Assembly: GCF_024494695.1 (NCBI RefSeq)
Contig: NZ_JANHDP010000011.1
Span: 1-37,934, forward strand
DNA: 37,934 nucleotides
Reading direction: 5' to 3'
Origin: Natronoarchaeum rubrum
Lineage (GTDB): Archaea; Halobacteriota; Halobacteria; Halobacteriales; Natronoarchaeaceae
The position numbers and the translations under genes are program-made. Positions 16,766-24,545 of this stretch are shown here, in pieces. The notes beneath the pieces were generated by a model. The model had not been told where the DNA came from. It saw nothing but the letters and a program-made list of their open reading frames with translations, and did not search any database. Positions within the stretch are counted from its first letter, which is position 1. The number at the start of each line of letters is the position of its first letter.

Positions 16766-18217
16766 ATGAGCGAGCAAGAACTCGGTATCACGGAGAGCAA
16801 GGAGTACGCGACGGGCGACTGGTACGCGGAGGTCGTACAGAAGGCTGATCTGGCGGACTACGCGCCGATGGGCGGGTTCATCGTCACCAAGCCGCGGGGA
16901 TACGCGCTCTGGGAGGCACTGCAGGAGAACCTCGACGGGTGGTTCAAGGACACGGGCGTCGACAACGCCTACTTCCCGATGTTCATCCCCGAGAGCTTCC
17001 TCGAACGGGAGAAAGACATCGTCGAGGGGTTCGACCCCGAAGTGGCGTGGGTCACCCAGGGCGGTCACGACGAACTCGAAGAGCGACTCGCGGTCCGCCC
17101 GACCAGCGAGAGCATCATCGCGCCGTTCATGGCCGACTGGGTGCGCAGCCACCGCGACCTGCCGCTACGGCTCAACCAGTGGTGTAGCGTCGTCCGGTGG
17201 GAGGCCACCGAGACGAAGCCGTTCTTCCGCACCAAGGAGTTCCTCTGGCAGGAGGGCCACACCGCCCACGAGAGCGAGGACGAGGCCTGGGACGAGACGA
17301 TGCTCCGGCTCGACCAGTACGAGCGCCTGTTCGAGGACGTGCTGGCGATCCCGGTCATGCGCGGCCGCAAACCGCCCCACGACAAGTTCCCCGGCGCCCA
17401 CACGACGACGACCGTCGAGGCACTGATGCCCGACGGCAAGTCCGTCCAGAGCGCGACCAGCCACTACCTCGGGACGAGCTTCGCCGAGGCGTTCGACATC
17501 ACCTACACCGACGAGGACGAAGAGGAGGCGGTCGCTCACACCACCTCGTGGGGACTGTCGTGGCGCTCGCTCGGCGCGCTGATCATGACCCACAGCGACG
17601 AGCAGGGCCTCGTCGTTCCTCCTACTGTGGCGCCCACGCAGGTCGCGATCGTCCCGATCTGGCAGGAAGACACCAAAGACGAGGTCCTGGAGTACGCCGA
17701 GGAGATCGCCGACGAACTCGAAGCCGCCGGCGTCAGCGTCGACCTCGACGACCGCGACGAGCGCAACCCCGGGTTCAAGTTCAACGAGCACGAGCTCAAC
17801 GGCGTCCCGGTGCGCTTCGAGATCGGTCCCCACGAGGTCGAGGACGAGGAGATCACGGTCGTCCACCGCCCCGACGGCGAGTCGATCGTCGAGGACCGCG
17901 AGGACATCGCCGAGACGGTCGAGGAACACTTCGACGACGTGTACGACAAGCTCTACGAGGCCGCCGAGGAGAACCTCGAAGAGAACGTGCGCGAGGCCGA
18001 CAGCGCCGAGGAAATTCTCGGGACGATCGGCCAGCACCGCGGCTACGTCAAGGCGCCGTGGTGCGGCGACGAGGCCTGCGAGACCGCGATCAAGGAGAAG
18101 ATCGCCGCCGAGATCGTGATGTGCCCGCTCGACCGGGACGTCGAGCCCGAGGCCGACGAGTGTGCGGTTTGTGAGGACGAGGCCCACGAGGTCGCGTACT
18201 TCGCGAAGTCGTACTGA
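16766..18217 (+). CDS. proS: Prolyl-tRNA synthetase, archaeal/eukaryotic type
   Basis: This 483-residue class II enzyme charges tRNA-Pro. It has the archaeal architecture without the bacterial INS editing domain. The catalytic core has FPMFIPESFLE, the motif 2 region (LRLNQWCSVVRWE..KPFFRTKEFLWQEGHTAH, given in two parts) and motif 3 around TSWGLSWR. An anticodon-binding domain follows. The C-terminal zinc-binding-like domain has four to six Cys (WCGDEACE, MCPLD, CAVCED) and ends with the typical Tyr. The frame is open far upstream opposite the DICT gene, but the family N-terminus begins at ATG 16766, with a CTATTACC box about 38 bp upstream. Confidence 0.97.
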   Translation: MSEQELGITESKEYATGDWYAEVVQKADLADYAPMGGFIVTKPRGYALWEALQENLDGWFKDTGVDNAYFPMFIPESFLEREKDIVEGFDPEVAWVTQGGHDELEERLAVRPTSESIIAPFMADWVRSHRDLPLRLNQWCSVVRWEATETKPFFRTKEFLWQEGHTAHESEDEAWDETMLRLDQYERLFEDVLAIPVMRGRKPPHDKFPGAHTTTTVEALMPDGKSVQSATSHYLGTSFAEAFDITYTDEDEEEAVAHTTSWGLSWRSLGALIMTHSDEQGLVVPPTVAPTQVAIVPIWQEDTKDEVLEYAEEIADELEAAGVSVDLDDRDERNPGFKFNEHELNGVPVRFEIGPHEVEDEEITVVHRPDGESIVEDREDIAETVEEHFDDVYDKLYEAAEENLEENVREADSAEEILGTIGQHRGYVKAPWCGDEACETAIKEKIAAEIVMCPLDRDVEPEADECAVCEDEAHEVAYFAKSY

Positions 18218-18233
18218 CGTTCTGCGGCTCGAT

Positions 18234-19112
18234 TTACTTCTCGACGGTTTCGGCCGGATCGACGACAGTCCCGGCGTCGGCGTCGACGCCGACCCGATCG
18301 CACAGATCAGACATCGGACACTCGTCTAGGCCATCCAGACACGCGGGCTTGCGCGCCGAGCAGTACTCCCGCCCGAACTGGATGCTCGCGGTGTGGCCGA
18401 ACCCGCACTTTTCTGGCGGCACGTCGCGCTCGATCGCTTCCCGAACGCCCTCGTGGTCGGCCTCGCGCGGCGCGACGCCGAGGCGACGGTAGATCCGATG
18501 GACGTGCGTGTCGACCGGAAAGACGCCCTCGCGCCCGCCCGCGAAGAGTAGTACACAATCGGCCGTTTTCGGACCGACGCCGCCAAAATCGAGCAGCGCG
18601 TCGCGGACTGCGGCGGGATCCTCTTCCCGAACGAAGGCGTCGAACGCCGCCGTCGAGCCGTACTCGTCGAGCACGCGCTCGGACACGGTCTGGATCACCT
18701 CCGACTTCCGGTTGTACAGTCCGGCCGGCCGGATCGTCGCCGCGAGTTCCTCGCGGTCGGCCGCCGAAAGCGCCGCGGCGAGATCGGCGTCCGGCGTCGG
18801 CTCGGCGTTTGCGTCACCAGCCTCGCCGTCGGCGTCCTGCGCCGTGGCGTCTTCCGGCGACGCGTACCGCTCCATCAGCGCGTCGTGGGCCGGCTGGCTC
18901 GCCACGTCGCTGGTGTTCTGGCTCAGGATCGTCCGGACGAGACACTCGAAGGCGTCGCGCCCGCCGTAGGCCTTCTGCCAGTACAACTCGCCGAGCCGGT
19001 CGACGACGGCTTCGGCGCGCGTGGTCGCCTCACCCGGTTCGAACGTCGACGCCGCGCCGCCGCCGGCCGCGCCGCCGCTGATGTTCTCTGCGGGTTCGGG
19101 GTCCTCGGACAT
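18234..19112 (-). CDS. nth: Endonuclease III, iron-sulfur DNA glycosylase/AP lyase
   Basis: This 292-residue base-excision-repair enzyme removes oxidised pyrimidines. The helix-hairpin-helix FGGVGPKTADCVL carries the catalytic Lys (GPK), and PVDTHVHRI carries the catalytic Asp. The iron-sulfur Cys are spaced C-X6-C-X6-C-X5-C (YCSARKPACLDGLDECP, then C), against the usual C-X6-C-X2-C-X5-C. Two acidic insertions lengthen it beyond the usual ~210-230 residues: an N-terminal tail (1-30) and about 25 residues (DATAQDADGEAGDANAEP) in the middle. It converges on proS with 16 bp between stops. Confidence 0.93.
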   Translation of the reverse strand: MSEDPEPAENISGGAAGGGAASTFEPGEATTRAEAVVDRLGELYWQKAYGGRDAFECLVRTILSQNTSDVASQPAHDALMERYASPEDATAQDADGEAGDANAEPTPDADLAAALSAADREELAATIRPAGLYNRKSEVIQTVSERVLDEYGSTAAFDAFVREEDPAAVRDALLDFGGVGPKTADCVLLFAGGREGVFPVDTHVHRIYRRLGVAPREADHEGVREAIERDVPPEKCGFGHTASIQFGREYCSARKPACLDGLDECPMSDLCDRVGVDADAGTVVDPAETVEK

Positions 19113-19219
19113 GCGCGAGCGTTGGTCCGACAGCTACTTCAGCGGTCCGCTCCGCGAACGGTAAACGACCGAAGCCGGCCGTAGCTGTCCGGAATTCGAC
19201 GCTCCGCGTTTCCAAACCG

Positions 19220-19227
19220 TTTATACA
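19220..19227 (+). promoter_or_regulatory. TATA box of the aIF5A-agmatinase operon
   Basis: TTTATACA lies about 27 bp upstream of ATG 19251, so transcription should start within a few bases of the start codon. It abuts the inverted repeat at 19227-19250. Confidence 0.7.
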
Positions 19228-19250
19228 CCCGCGGATAGTACACCGCGGGT
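19227..19250 (+). promoter_or_regulatory. Perfect 8-bp inverted repeat abutting the aIF5A start codon
   Basis: ACCCGCGG (19227-19234) and CCGCGGGT (19243-19250) are exact inverted repeats with an 8-nt spacer. They fill the space between the TATA box and the ATG. Because the transcript starts near the ATG, this is more likely a protein-binding site on DNA than an mRNA hairpin. Confidence 0.6.
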
Positions 19251-19634
19251 ATGGCGAAAGAGCAGAAGGAAGTGCGAGACCTTCAGGAAGGCAACTACGT
19301 GATGATGGACGAGGAACCGTGCAAGATCACCGCCTACAGCACGGCCAAGCCGGGCAAGCACGGCAGCGCCAAGGCCCGCATCGAGGGCAAGGGCGTCTTC
19401 GACGACCAGAAGCGTAGTCTCTCGCAGCCTGTGGACGCGAAGATCTGGGTCCCGATCATCAACCGCAAACAGGGCCAGGTCGTCAGCGTCGAGAGCGCCG
19501 ACGTCGCGCAAGTGATGGACCTCGAAACGTACGAGACGATCTCGATCAAGACGCCCGGCGACGTCGACCTCTCGCCCGACGACGACATCGAGTACCTCGA
19601 GATGGAAGAGCAGCGCAAGATTCTGCAGGACTGA
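19251..19634 (+). CDS. eif5A: Translation factor aIF5A
   Basis: This 127-residue translation factor binds between the P and E sites and helps peptide-bond formation at difficult sequences. The SH3-like N-domain has the modified loop [12 protein letters not shown]36 (GKHG) is the lysine converted to deoxyhypusine/hypusine. An OB-fold C-domain follows. The length is normal. It starts next to a strong TATA box. Its TGA overlaps the ATG of the agmatinase gene (TGATG), so the pair is almost certainly co-transcribed and translationally coupled. Confidence 0.97.
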   Translation: MAKEQKEVRDLQEGNYVMMDEEPCKITAYSTAKPGKHGSAKARIEGKGVFDDQKRSLSQPVDAKIWVPIINRKQGQVVSVESADVAQVMDLETYETISIKTPGDVDLSPDDDIEYLEMEEQRKILQD

Positions 19635-20443
19635 TGTTTCCCGGTGCCGGCGCCGCTCGCGACGACGCGAACTACGTCGTCGTCGGGGCGCCGCTGGACG
19701 TCTCGACGACGTTCCAGCCCGGCACCAGGTTCGGCCCGGACCGCATCCGCCGGTTCTCCCGGACCTTCGACGACTACGATCGACGGACGGACGCGCACTT
19801 CTCTGACCTCTTCGTGCACGATCAGGGCGACGTCCGCGCGTGGGACGCCGCCGCCGAGTACCTCGACTATCTCGAAGGGGTCGTCACCGACGCGGTCTGG
19901 GACGACGCCGTGCCGCTCGTGCTGGGCGGCGAGCACACCGTCTCGATCGCGGGCGTCCGCGCGGTCGATCCCGACGCGTTCGTCTGTCTAGACGCCCACC
20001 TCGACCTCCGCGAGGCGTACGACGGCAACGAGCTGAGCCACGCGACCGTCACCCGCCACGCGCTCGACGTCGCCGACGAGGCGTTCGTGCTGGGCGCGCG
20101 AACGGGGAGCGAAGCCGAGTGGGAGCGCGCCGAGCGCGACGACGTGACCGTCGTGCCGCCGGAGGACGTCGGCGAGTGGTCGCCGCCGGACCGACTGGCC
20201 GAGCGGTCGGTGTATCTCAGCGTCGACGTCGACGCCGCCGATCCGTCGGTCGCCCCCGGAACGGGCACGACCGAGCCGTTCGGAGTAGAGAGCCGCGAGC
20301 TGCGCGACGTGGTTCGGGCGGTTGCGCCGCTCGCCGACGGCTTCGACGTCGTCGAGGTGAACGACCGCGACGACGGCCAGGCCGCGACGCTGGCCGGGAA
20401 GCTGCTCCGCGAGTTCGTGTTCTCGCACGCGGCCGACGCGTAG
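19634..20443 (+). CDS. speB: Agmatinase-family ureohydrolase
   Basis: This 269-residue enzyme has all six manganese ligands of the arginase/agmatinase fold: H101 (GGEHT), D120, H122 and D124 (DAHLD), D198 and D200 (SVDVDAADP), then APGTGT. Agmatinases split agmatine to putrescine and urea. In Haloferax volcanii an agmatinase-like protein is part of the aIF5A modification route, in which agmatine is thought to be used before removal of urea. Coupling to aIF5A here (TGATG overlap) fits that route, so the true substrate may be agmatine-modified deoxyhypusine on aIF5A rather than free agmatine. That assignment is inference. The usual GGDH is GGEH here. Confidence 0.9.
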   Translation: MFPGAGAARDDANYVVVGAPLDVSTTFQPGTRFGPDRIRRFSRTFDDYDRRTDAHFSDLFVHDQGDVRAWDAAAEYLDYLEGVVTDAVWDDAVPLVLGGEHTVSIAGVRAVDPDAFVCLDAHLDLREAYDGNELSHATVTRHALDVADEAFVLGARTGSEAEWERAERDDVTVVPPEDVGEWSPPDRLAERSVYLSVDVDAADPSVAPGTGTTEPFGVESRELRDVVRAVAPLADGFDVVEVNDRDDGQAATLAGKLLREFVFSHAADA

Positions 20444-20496
20444 TCCCAACGTAGCGTGGGTCAACGGCTTTTGGTCGGACTGGGGTATCCGACCCT

Positions 20497-21030
20497 ATGG
20501 AGAACACTTCGACGGAGACACGGGCTGTAACCGGCGCCAAAGCACGGCCCGTCGTCGCGGCCGGCGTCGCGCTGGGCCTCGGGTTCGGCGGCTTCTTCGA
20601 CGGCATCGTCTTCCACCAGTTGCTCCAGTGGCACCACCTGCTGAGCCACCACTCGAACCCCGCGATCGCCGGCGATCTGCGGTTGAACGTGTTCGCCGAC
20701 GGGCTCTTTCACGTCCTCGCGTACCTCGCGACGGCGATCGGGCTGGCGCTGCTGGTCCGCGCGGCGCGGCGGCCGGACGCCGTCGTGACGTGGCGCCTGC
20801 TGGGCGGGTCGCTGCTCGCTGGCTGGGGAATCTTTAATCTCCTCGAAGGGCTGATCAACCACCAGCTGCTGGGTATCCACCACGTCAACCCCGCCGGCCC
20901 CGGGCCGACGCTGCTGTGGGATCTGGCGTTTCTGGCCTGGGGTGCGGCGTTCCTGCTCGGCGGCGCCCTGATCGTCAGCCGGAGTCCGTCCGCGGGAACG
21001 GCGTCGAGCGGCCGGGCGGCGCTCGAATAG
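20497..21030 (+). CDS. DUF2243 family membrane protein
   Basis: This 177-residue protein has four hydrophobic segments (about 18-36, 66-84, 99-118, 142-161). It has the DUF2243 signature: a Gly-rich first helix, GFGGFFDGIVFHQLLQWHHL, and a second His set LINHQLLGIHHVNP. Conserved membrane His residues suggest metal or heme binding, but no function is known for the family. It lies inside the aIF5A/agmatinase/DHS neighbourhood, 53 bp after agmatinase, yet nothing links it chemically. Confidence 0.85.
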   Translation: MENTSTETRAVTGAKARPVVAAGVALGLGFGGFFDGIVFHQLLQWHHLLSHHSNPAIAGDLRLNVFADGLFHVLAYLATAIGLALLVRAARRPDAVVTWRLLGGSLLAGWGIFNLLEGLINHQLLGIHHVNPAGPGPTLLWDLAFLAWGAAFLLGGALIVSRSPSAGTASSGRAALE

Positions 21031-21079
21031 GGTGCGACGAACCGCAACGCACAATCGGACGGTGGCCAAATCATCGGGC

Positions 21080-21847
21080 ATGGAACTCTCGGAACTCGTC
21101 GAGCGGTACGACGACCGGCTCGACACCGACGCCTACGCGGAGGTCGACGCCAGCGCGAACGGGTTGCAGGTCGGCCCCGAAGCGGCCGACGTCGAGCGCG
21201 TCGCCTTTGCCGTCGACGCCGGTCGCGCGACGATCGAGGACGCCGTCGACGCCGAGGCGGACGCGCTGGTCGTCCACCACGGCCTCTCGTGGGGCGGGAT
21301 CGAGCGCGTGACCGGCACGGAGTACGGGCGAATCGCGCCGCTGATCGAGAACGACCTCGCGCTGTACGTCTCGCACCTGCCGCTGGACGGCCAGCAGGAA
21401 CTCGGCAACGCGGCGGGGATCGCCGACCTGCTCGGACTGGTGGATCGAGTGCCGTTCGGCACCGTCGGCGGGGAGTACATCGGTCAGCGCGGCCGGGTCG
21501 ACGAGCCGTTCGAGCCCGACGAACTGACGACCGGACTGCTCTCGCAGTTGGACACCGACGGCGAGGACGTCCGCGCGATGACGTTCGGCCCCGACGAGAT
21601 CGAGGACATCGCGATCGTCACCGGCAGCGGCGTCGACTGGCTGGAGGACGCCGCCGCTGCCGGCGCGGACGCGCTGATCACCGGCGAGGGGAAACAGAAG
21701 GCGTACCACCTCGCCCGGGAGCTGGAGATCAACGTGTTTCTGGCGGGCCACTACGCCACGGAGACCTTCGGCGTCCGGTCGCTGCAGGAACTGGCCGGGG
21801 AGTGGGGTCTGGAGACGACGTTCATCAGCCATCCGACCGGGCTCTGA
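21080..21847 (+). CDS. Nif3-like dinuclear metal protein (GCH I type 2 homologue)
   Basis: This 255-residue soluble protein of the Nif3/YbgI family forms hexameric rings with two metals per subunit. Metal-binding signatures are H66-H67 in VVHHGLSW, the SHLPLD segment near residue 98, and the C-terminal AGHYATE. The family is sometimes called GTP cyclohydrolase I type 2, but that activity is not general. The frame opens upstream; ATG 21080 matches the family N-terminus (MELSELVERYDDRL). It is 49 bp after the DUF2243 gene and could share its transcript. Confidence 0.9.
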   Translation: MELSELVERYDDRLDTDAYAEVDASANGLQVGPEAADVERVAFAVDAGRATIEDAVDAEADALVVHHGLSWGGIERVTGTEYGRIAPLIENDLALYVSHLPLDGQQELGNAAGIADLLGLVDRVPFGTVGGEYIGQRGRVDEPFEPDELTTGLLSQLDTDGEDVRAMTFGPDEIEDIAIVTGSGVDWLEDAAAAGADALITGEGKQKAYHLARELEINVFLAGHYATETFGVRSLQELAGEWGLETTFISHPTGL

Positions 21848-22140
21848 GGAGAGTTACGGCTGGAAGAGGGGCGAGCAGGCGACGCTTCCGGCCGCGGATC
21901 GACGTGGCATCGACCAGCCCCGCCGCGACGCGGTGCGTCGCACACCGGCCTACTCCTGCGTCGCGGCTAGCGAGTGGCGGATGGGGATTCTGGCCGCTCG
22001 CCGTGGTATAAACCTGTGCTGCAGTAGCTGGAGGTCAGAACAGCAACGACACCACCGCCTCGAAAGCCCCAGATTCTTCTACAGAAACAACCCATCGTAG
22101 GACCGTCGCGTTCAAATCGCTCGCACCGCGAGAGAGTCGT
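21848..22140 (+). other. DHS upstream region with TATA box and partial repeat copy
   Basis: The 293 bp contain no convincing gene. GGTATAAACC (about 22004-22013) is a good TATA box and predicts a start near 22037, leaving a leader of about 100 nt before deoxyhypusine synthase. Within that leader, 22058-22070 repeats the CCTCGAAAGCCCC arm of the multi-hairpin element. Confidence 0.5.
22058..22070 (+). repeat. Partial copy of the multi-hairpin element's outer arm
   Basis: CCTCGAAAGCCCC is identical to 13 bases inside the left arm at 4312-4324. No opposite arm or hairpin cluster accompanies it, so it looks like a remnant or an insertion footprint. Confidence 0.4.
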
Positions 22141-23181
22141 ATGAGCGACGAGGACCACGAGAATCACGACGAGCACGCTGACGAGCACGAACAGCCCCCC
22201 CGTGAGGAGTTCGGCCACGACCCGATCGGGCACGCCGACGTGCGCGGCGGGATGTCGGTCGGCGAGCTCGTCGACCAGTACGGCGAAGCGGGCATCGGCG
22301 CGGCCGACCTCAACGCGGCCGTCGACATCTACGCGGAGATGCTCGGCGACGACGACGTGACGAACTTCTTCGGGCTGGCGGGCGCGATGGTGCCGACCGG
22401 GATGCGCAAGATCGTCGCCGACCTGATCCGGGACGGGCACATCGACGTGCTGGTGACGACCGGGGCGAACCTCACCCACGACGCGATCGAGGCGATCGGC
22501 GGCAAACACCACCACGGGCGCACCCACGGCGAGGGGACGATGCGCGAGCACGACGAGCAGCTGCGCGACGAGGGCGTCGACCGGATCTACAACGTCTACC
22601 TTCCCCAAGAGCATTTCGCGCTGTTCGAGGACCACCTGCGCTCGGAGGTGTTCTCCGAAGTCGAGGAGACCGTCAGCATCCAGCGACTCACCGAGGAACT
22701 CGGCCGGGCGAACGCCGAGGTCAACGAGCGCGAGGGGATCGAGGAGGGCGCCGGCGTCGCCGCCGCTGCCTACGAGAACGACGTACCGATCTACTGTCCG
22801 GCGATCCAGGACTCCGTGCTGGGGCTGCAGGCGTGGATGTACTCCCAGACGACCGACTTCGCGCTCGACGCGCTGGCCGACATGACGCCGCTGACCGATC
22901 GCGCGTTCGAGGCCGAGAAATCGGGCGCGATGGTGGTCGGCGGCGGCGTCCCGAAGAACTTCGTCCTCCAGACGATGCTGGTCGCACCCGACTCGTACGA
23001 CTACGCCGTCCAGCTGACGATGGACGACGAGCAGACCGGCGGGCTCTCGGGCGCGACGCTCGAGGAGGCCCGCTCGTGGGGCAAGATCGAGAAAGCCGGC
23101 CGGAACGCCAGCGTCTACGCCGACGCCACGATCACCCTCCCGCTGGTCGTCGCCGCGGCGCGCGAACGGATCGGGGAGTAG
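22141..23181 (+). CDS. dys: Deoxyhypusine synthase
   Basis: This 346-residue NAD-dependent enzyme transfers the aminobutyl group (or, in the proposed haloarchaeal route, an agmatine-derived group) to the aIF5A lysine. It has the family landmarks: FFGLAGAMVPTGMRK, the LVTTGANLTHD nucleotide region, YCPAIQDSVLG, VVGGGVPKNF and the catalytic K315 in SWGKI, followed by DATITLPLVVAAA. Residues 1-20 are an unusual Asp/Glu/His-rich tail with five His. The length is otherwise normal. It lies 1.7 kb downstream of aIF5A and its agmatinase partner on the same strand, with its own promoter. Confidence 0.96.
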   Translation: MSDEDHENHDEHADEHEQPPREEFGHDPIGHADVRGGMSVGELVDQYGEAGIGAADLNAAVDIYAEMLGDDDVTNFFGLAGAMVPTGMRKIVADLIRDGHIDVLVTTGANLTHDAIEAIGGKHHHGRTHGEGTMREHDEQLRDEGVDRIYNVYLPQEHFALFEDHLRSEVFSEVEETVSIQRLTEELGRANAEVNEREGIEEGAGVAAAAYENDVPIYCPAIQDSVLGLQAWMYSQTTDFALDALADMTPLTDRAFEAEKSGAMVVGGGVPKNFVLQTMLVAPDSYDYAVQLTMDDEQTGGLSGATLEEARSWGKIEKAGRNASVYADATITLPLVVAAARERIGE

Positions 23182-23263
23182 GCTACGCGAGCGAATCGCA
23201 GCGCAGCAGCGAGCCAAACCACCTCGCCCGCGAGCCTAAACCGTTCGAGGGCGAACGTCAGGT

Positions 23264-23662
23264 ATGAATCACCGAGTGACGGTCGACGAAGTCGAGGAAG
23301 AATTCGAGGAGGCGGTCGTGGGGGGTGCGGAAGGGGCGCTCAAGCGCATCGACGCCATCGGCACGCTGCTCGACGACGCGTTCCGAGTCCCCGGAACGGA
23401 CATTCGGTTCGGCATCGACCCGATCGTCGGCATCCTGCCGATCGCCGGTGACTGGGCGACGGCGGTCGTCGGCGGGTACATCGTCGCCGAAGCGGTCAAC
23501 CTCGGCGTCCCGAAGCACGTGATCGGTCGGATGCTGTTCAACATCGGACTCGACGCCACGGTCGGGATGATCCCGATCCTCGGGACGCTGTTCGACACGG
23601 CGTGGAAGGCCAACCGCCGGAACGTCGAGTTGGTGGAGAAACACGTCGACGCCGACGCGTAA
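23264..23662 (+). CDS. DUF4112 domain protein, predicted membrane protein
   Basis: This 132-residue protein has an amphipathic N-terminal region, then two hydrophobic segments (about 50-70 and 90-110) bearing the DUF4112 signature: IGTLLDDAFRVPGT, GIDPIVGILPIAGD and DATVGMIPILGTLFDTAWKANRRN. The repeated G(I/M)(L/I)PI(A/L)G turns are typical. No function is known. It is 82 bp after DHS on the same strand and converges on the DUF371 gene. Confidence 0.88.
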   Translation: MNHRVTVDEVEEEFEEAVVGGAEGALKRIDAIGTLLDDAFRVPGTDIRFGIDPIVGILPIAGDWATAVVGGYIVAEAVNLGVPKHVIGRMLFNIGLDATVGMIPILGTLFDTAWKANRRNVELVEKHVDADA

Positions 23663-23678
23663 GACCGGGTAGGACGAC

Positions 23679-23740
23679 CTATTCGACGGACGGGAAGACT
23701 GCTTACTCGACGGACAGGCAAACGACTTACTCGACCGACA
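23679..23740 (-). repeat. 24-bp tandem repeat carrying the DUF371 stop codon
   Basis: Units start at about 23679, 23703 and 23727. Minus-strand unit 3 is the true end of the DUF371 gene (GTCGAGTAA). Units 2 and 1 repeat it downstream (GTCGAGTAA, then GTCGAATAG). Since 24 bp is eight codons, stop codons recur in frame. Confidence 0.6.
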
Positions 23741-24140
23741 GCGTCAGCGTCGCGTCGGCGCCGTCGGCCAGCGCTTCGACGATCTCGCGGTCGACGCCGA
23801 GCGCGGGGCTGTCGGCGTCGATCATGACGGTGCGCTCGTCGACGTGGTCGCTCGTCCGGCCGACGGCGCTGCGCTCGCTCTCGAAGGAGAGATCGGGGTG
23901 GCCGCTGCCGGTGATTCGTTCGGTTCGGTCGCCGACCGCCAGCTCGGCGGTGATGGTGGCGTCGCGGTTCTGGCACGCTTCCACGAACTCGGCGTCGAAG
24001 TCGGCGGGCGCGCGGTCGGCCTCGATCGCGAGGATGCAGTCGCCGGCCGGTGTCAGGTAGTCGTCGGTCGTCACCTCGAACGTGCTCGTGTGTTCCGCGA
24101 GGACGTTCGGGTGACCCGTCGCTCGGATCACTTCTCTCAT
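23727..24140 (-). CDS. DUF371 domain protein
   Basis: This 137-residue archaeal DUF371 protein opens with the family signature IRATGHPNVLAEHTSTFEVT and has LTPAGDCILAIEAD (about 36-49). It is a small soluble beta-rich protein of unknown function that is conserved in archaea. ATG 24140 is the family start; a frame extension of 13 residues upstream lacks the signature. Its 3' end lies in a 24-bp tandem repeat that triplicates the final codons and stop. Confidence 0.85.
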   Translation of the reverse strand: MREVIRATGHPNVLAEHTSTFEVTTDDYLTPAGDCILAIEADRAPADFDAEFVEACQNRDATITAELAVGDRTERITGSGHPDLSFESERSAVGRTSDHVDERTVMIDADSPALGVDREIVEALADGADATLTLSVE

Positions 24141-24231
24141 GGGCGGCGATTCTCGGTCGGGCGACTTGAGCGCACGCATCTCCGGTCGCGATCGAGGGTC
24201 GGAGGGGGCCGTCGCCGCGGGAGCCGCGAGC

Positions 24232-24390
24232 CTACTGGTTCTGGACGACCGTGATCGTCACGGCGCCGCAGTCGCACTCGTAGGCGCGGCGGACGCCGTG
24301 CTCGGTCTCCATCGCGAGCATCAGGTGGTCGTCGTCGAGCCGCCGGTCGCACCCCTCGCCCTCGCACGTGCTTGTGAGCCGTTCGAGCAT
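24232..24390 (-). CDS. Small zinc-binding protein
   Basis: This 52-residue protein has four or five Cys in the zinc-ribbon arrangement C9-EGEG-C14 and C39-D-C41, with an acidic middle and a hydrophobic end (TITVVQNQ). ATG 24390 is about 29 bp from a TTTAA box (24417-24421), so it is probably leaderless. A TTTCACTTTCAC repeat precedes that box on the same strand. Function unknown; small zinc proteins of this type are common in haloarchaea and may be regulatory. Confidence 0.7.
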   Translation of the reverse strand: MLERLTSTCEGEGCDRRLDDDHLMLAMETEHGVRRAYECDCGAVTITVVQNQ

Positions 24391-24437
24391 ACTTCGAGGT
24401 GCGTTCGATACGACCCTTAAACTGCGCCTTCCCCGGA

Positions 24438-24449
24438 GTGAAAGTGAAA
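24438..24449 (-). promoter_or_regulatory. TTTCAC direct repeat upstream of the zinc protein promoter
   Basis: The minus strand has two perfect TTTCAC copies, 16 bp before the TTTAA box. The orientation relative to the promoter matches the copies before radA and DUF5790. Confidence 0.5.
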
Positions 24450-24545
24450 GTAGTCGAATCGACGCCGCGTCGCGCCGACGGCCGGCGATCCCGGGACTGT
24501 CGAGAGTAAGACCTATTTCGGTCCCGTGCGGTGGAGTGGGTAGTG

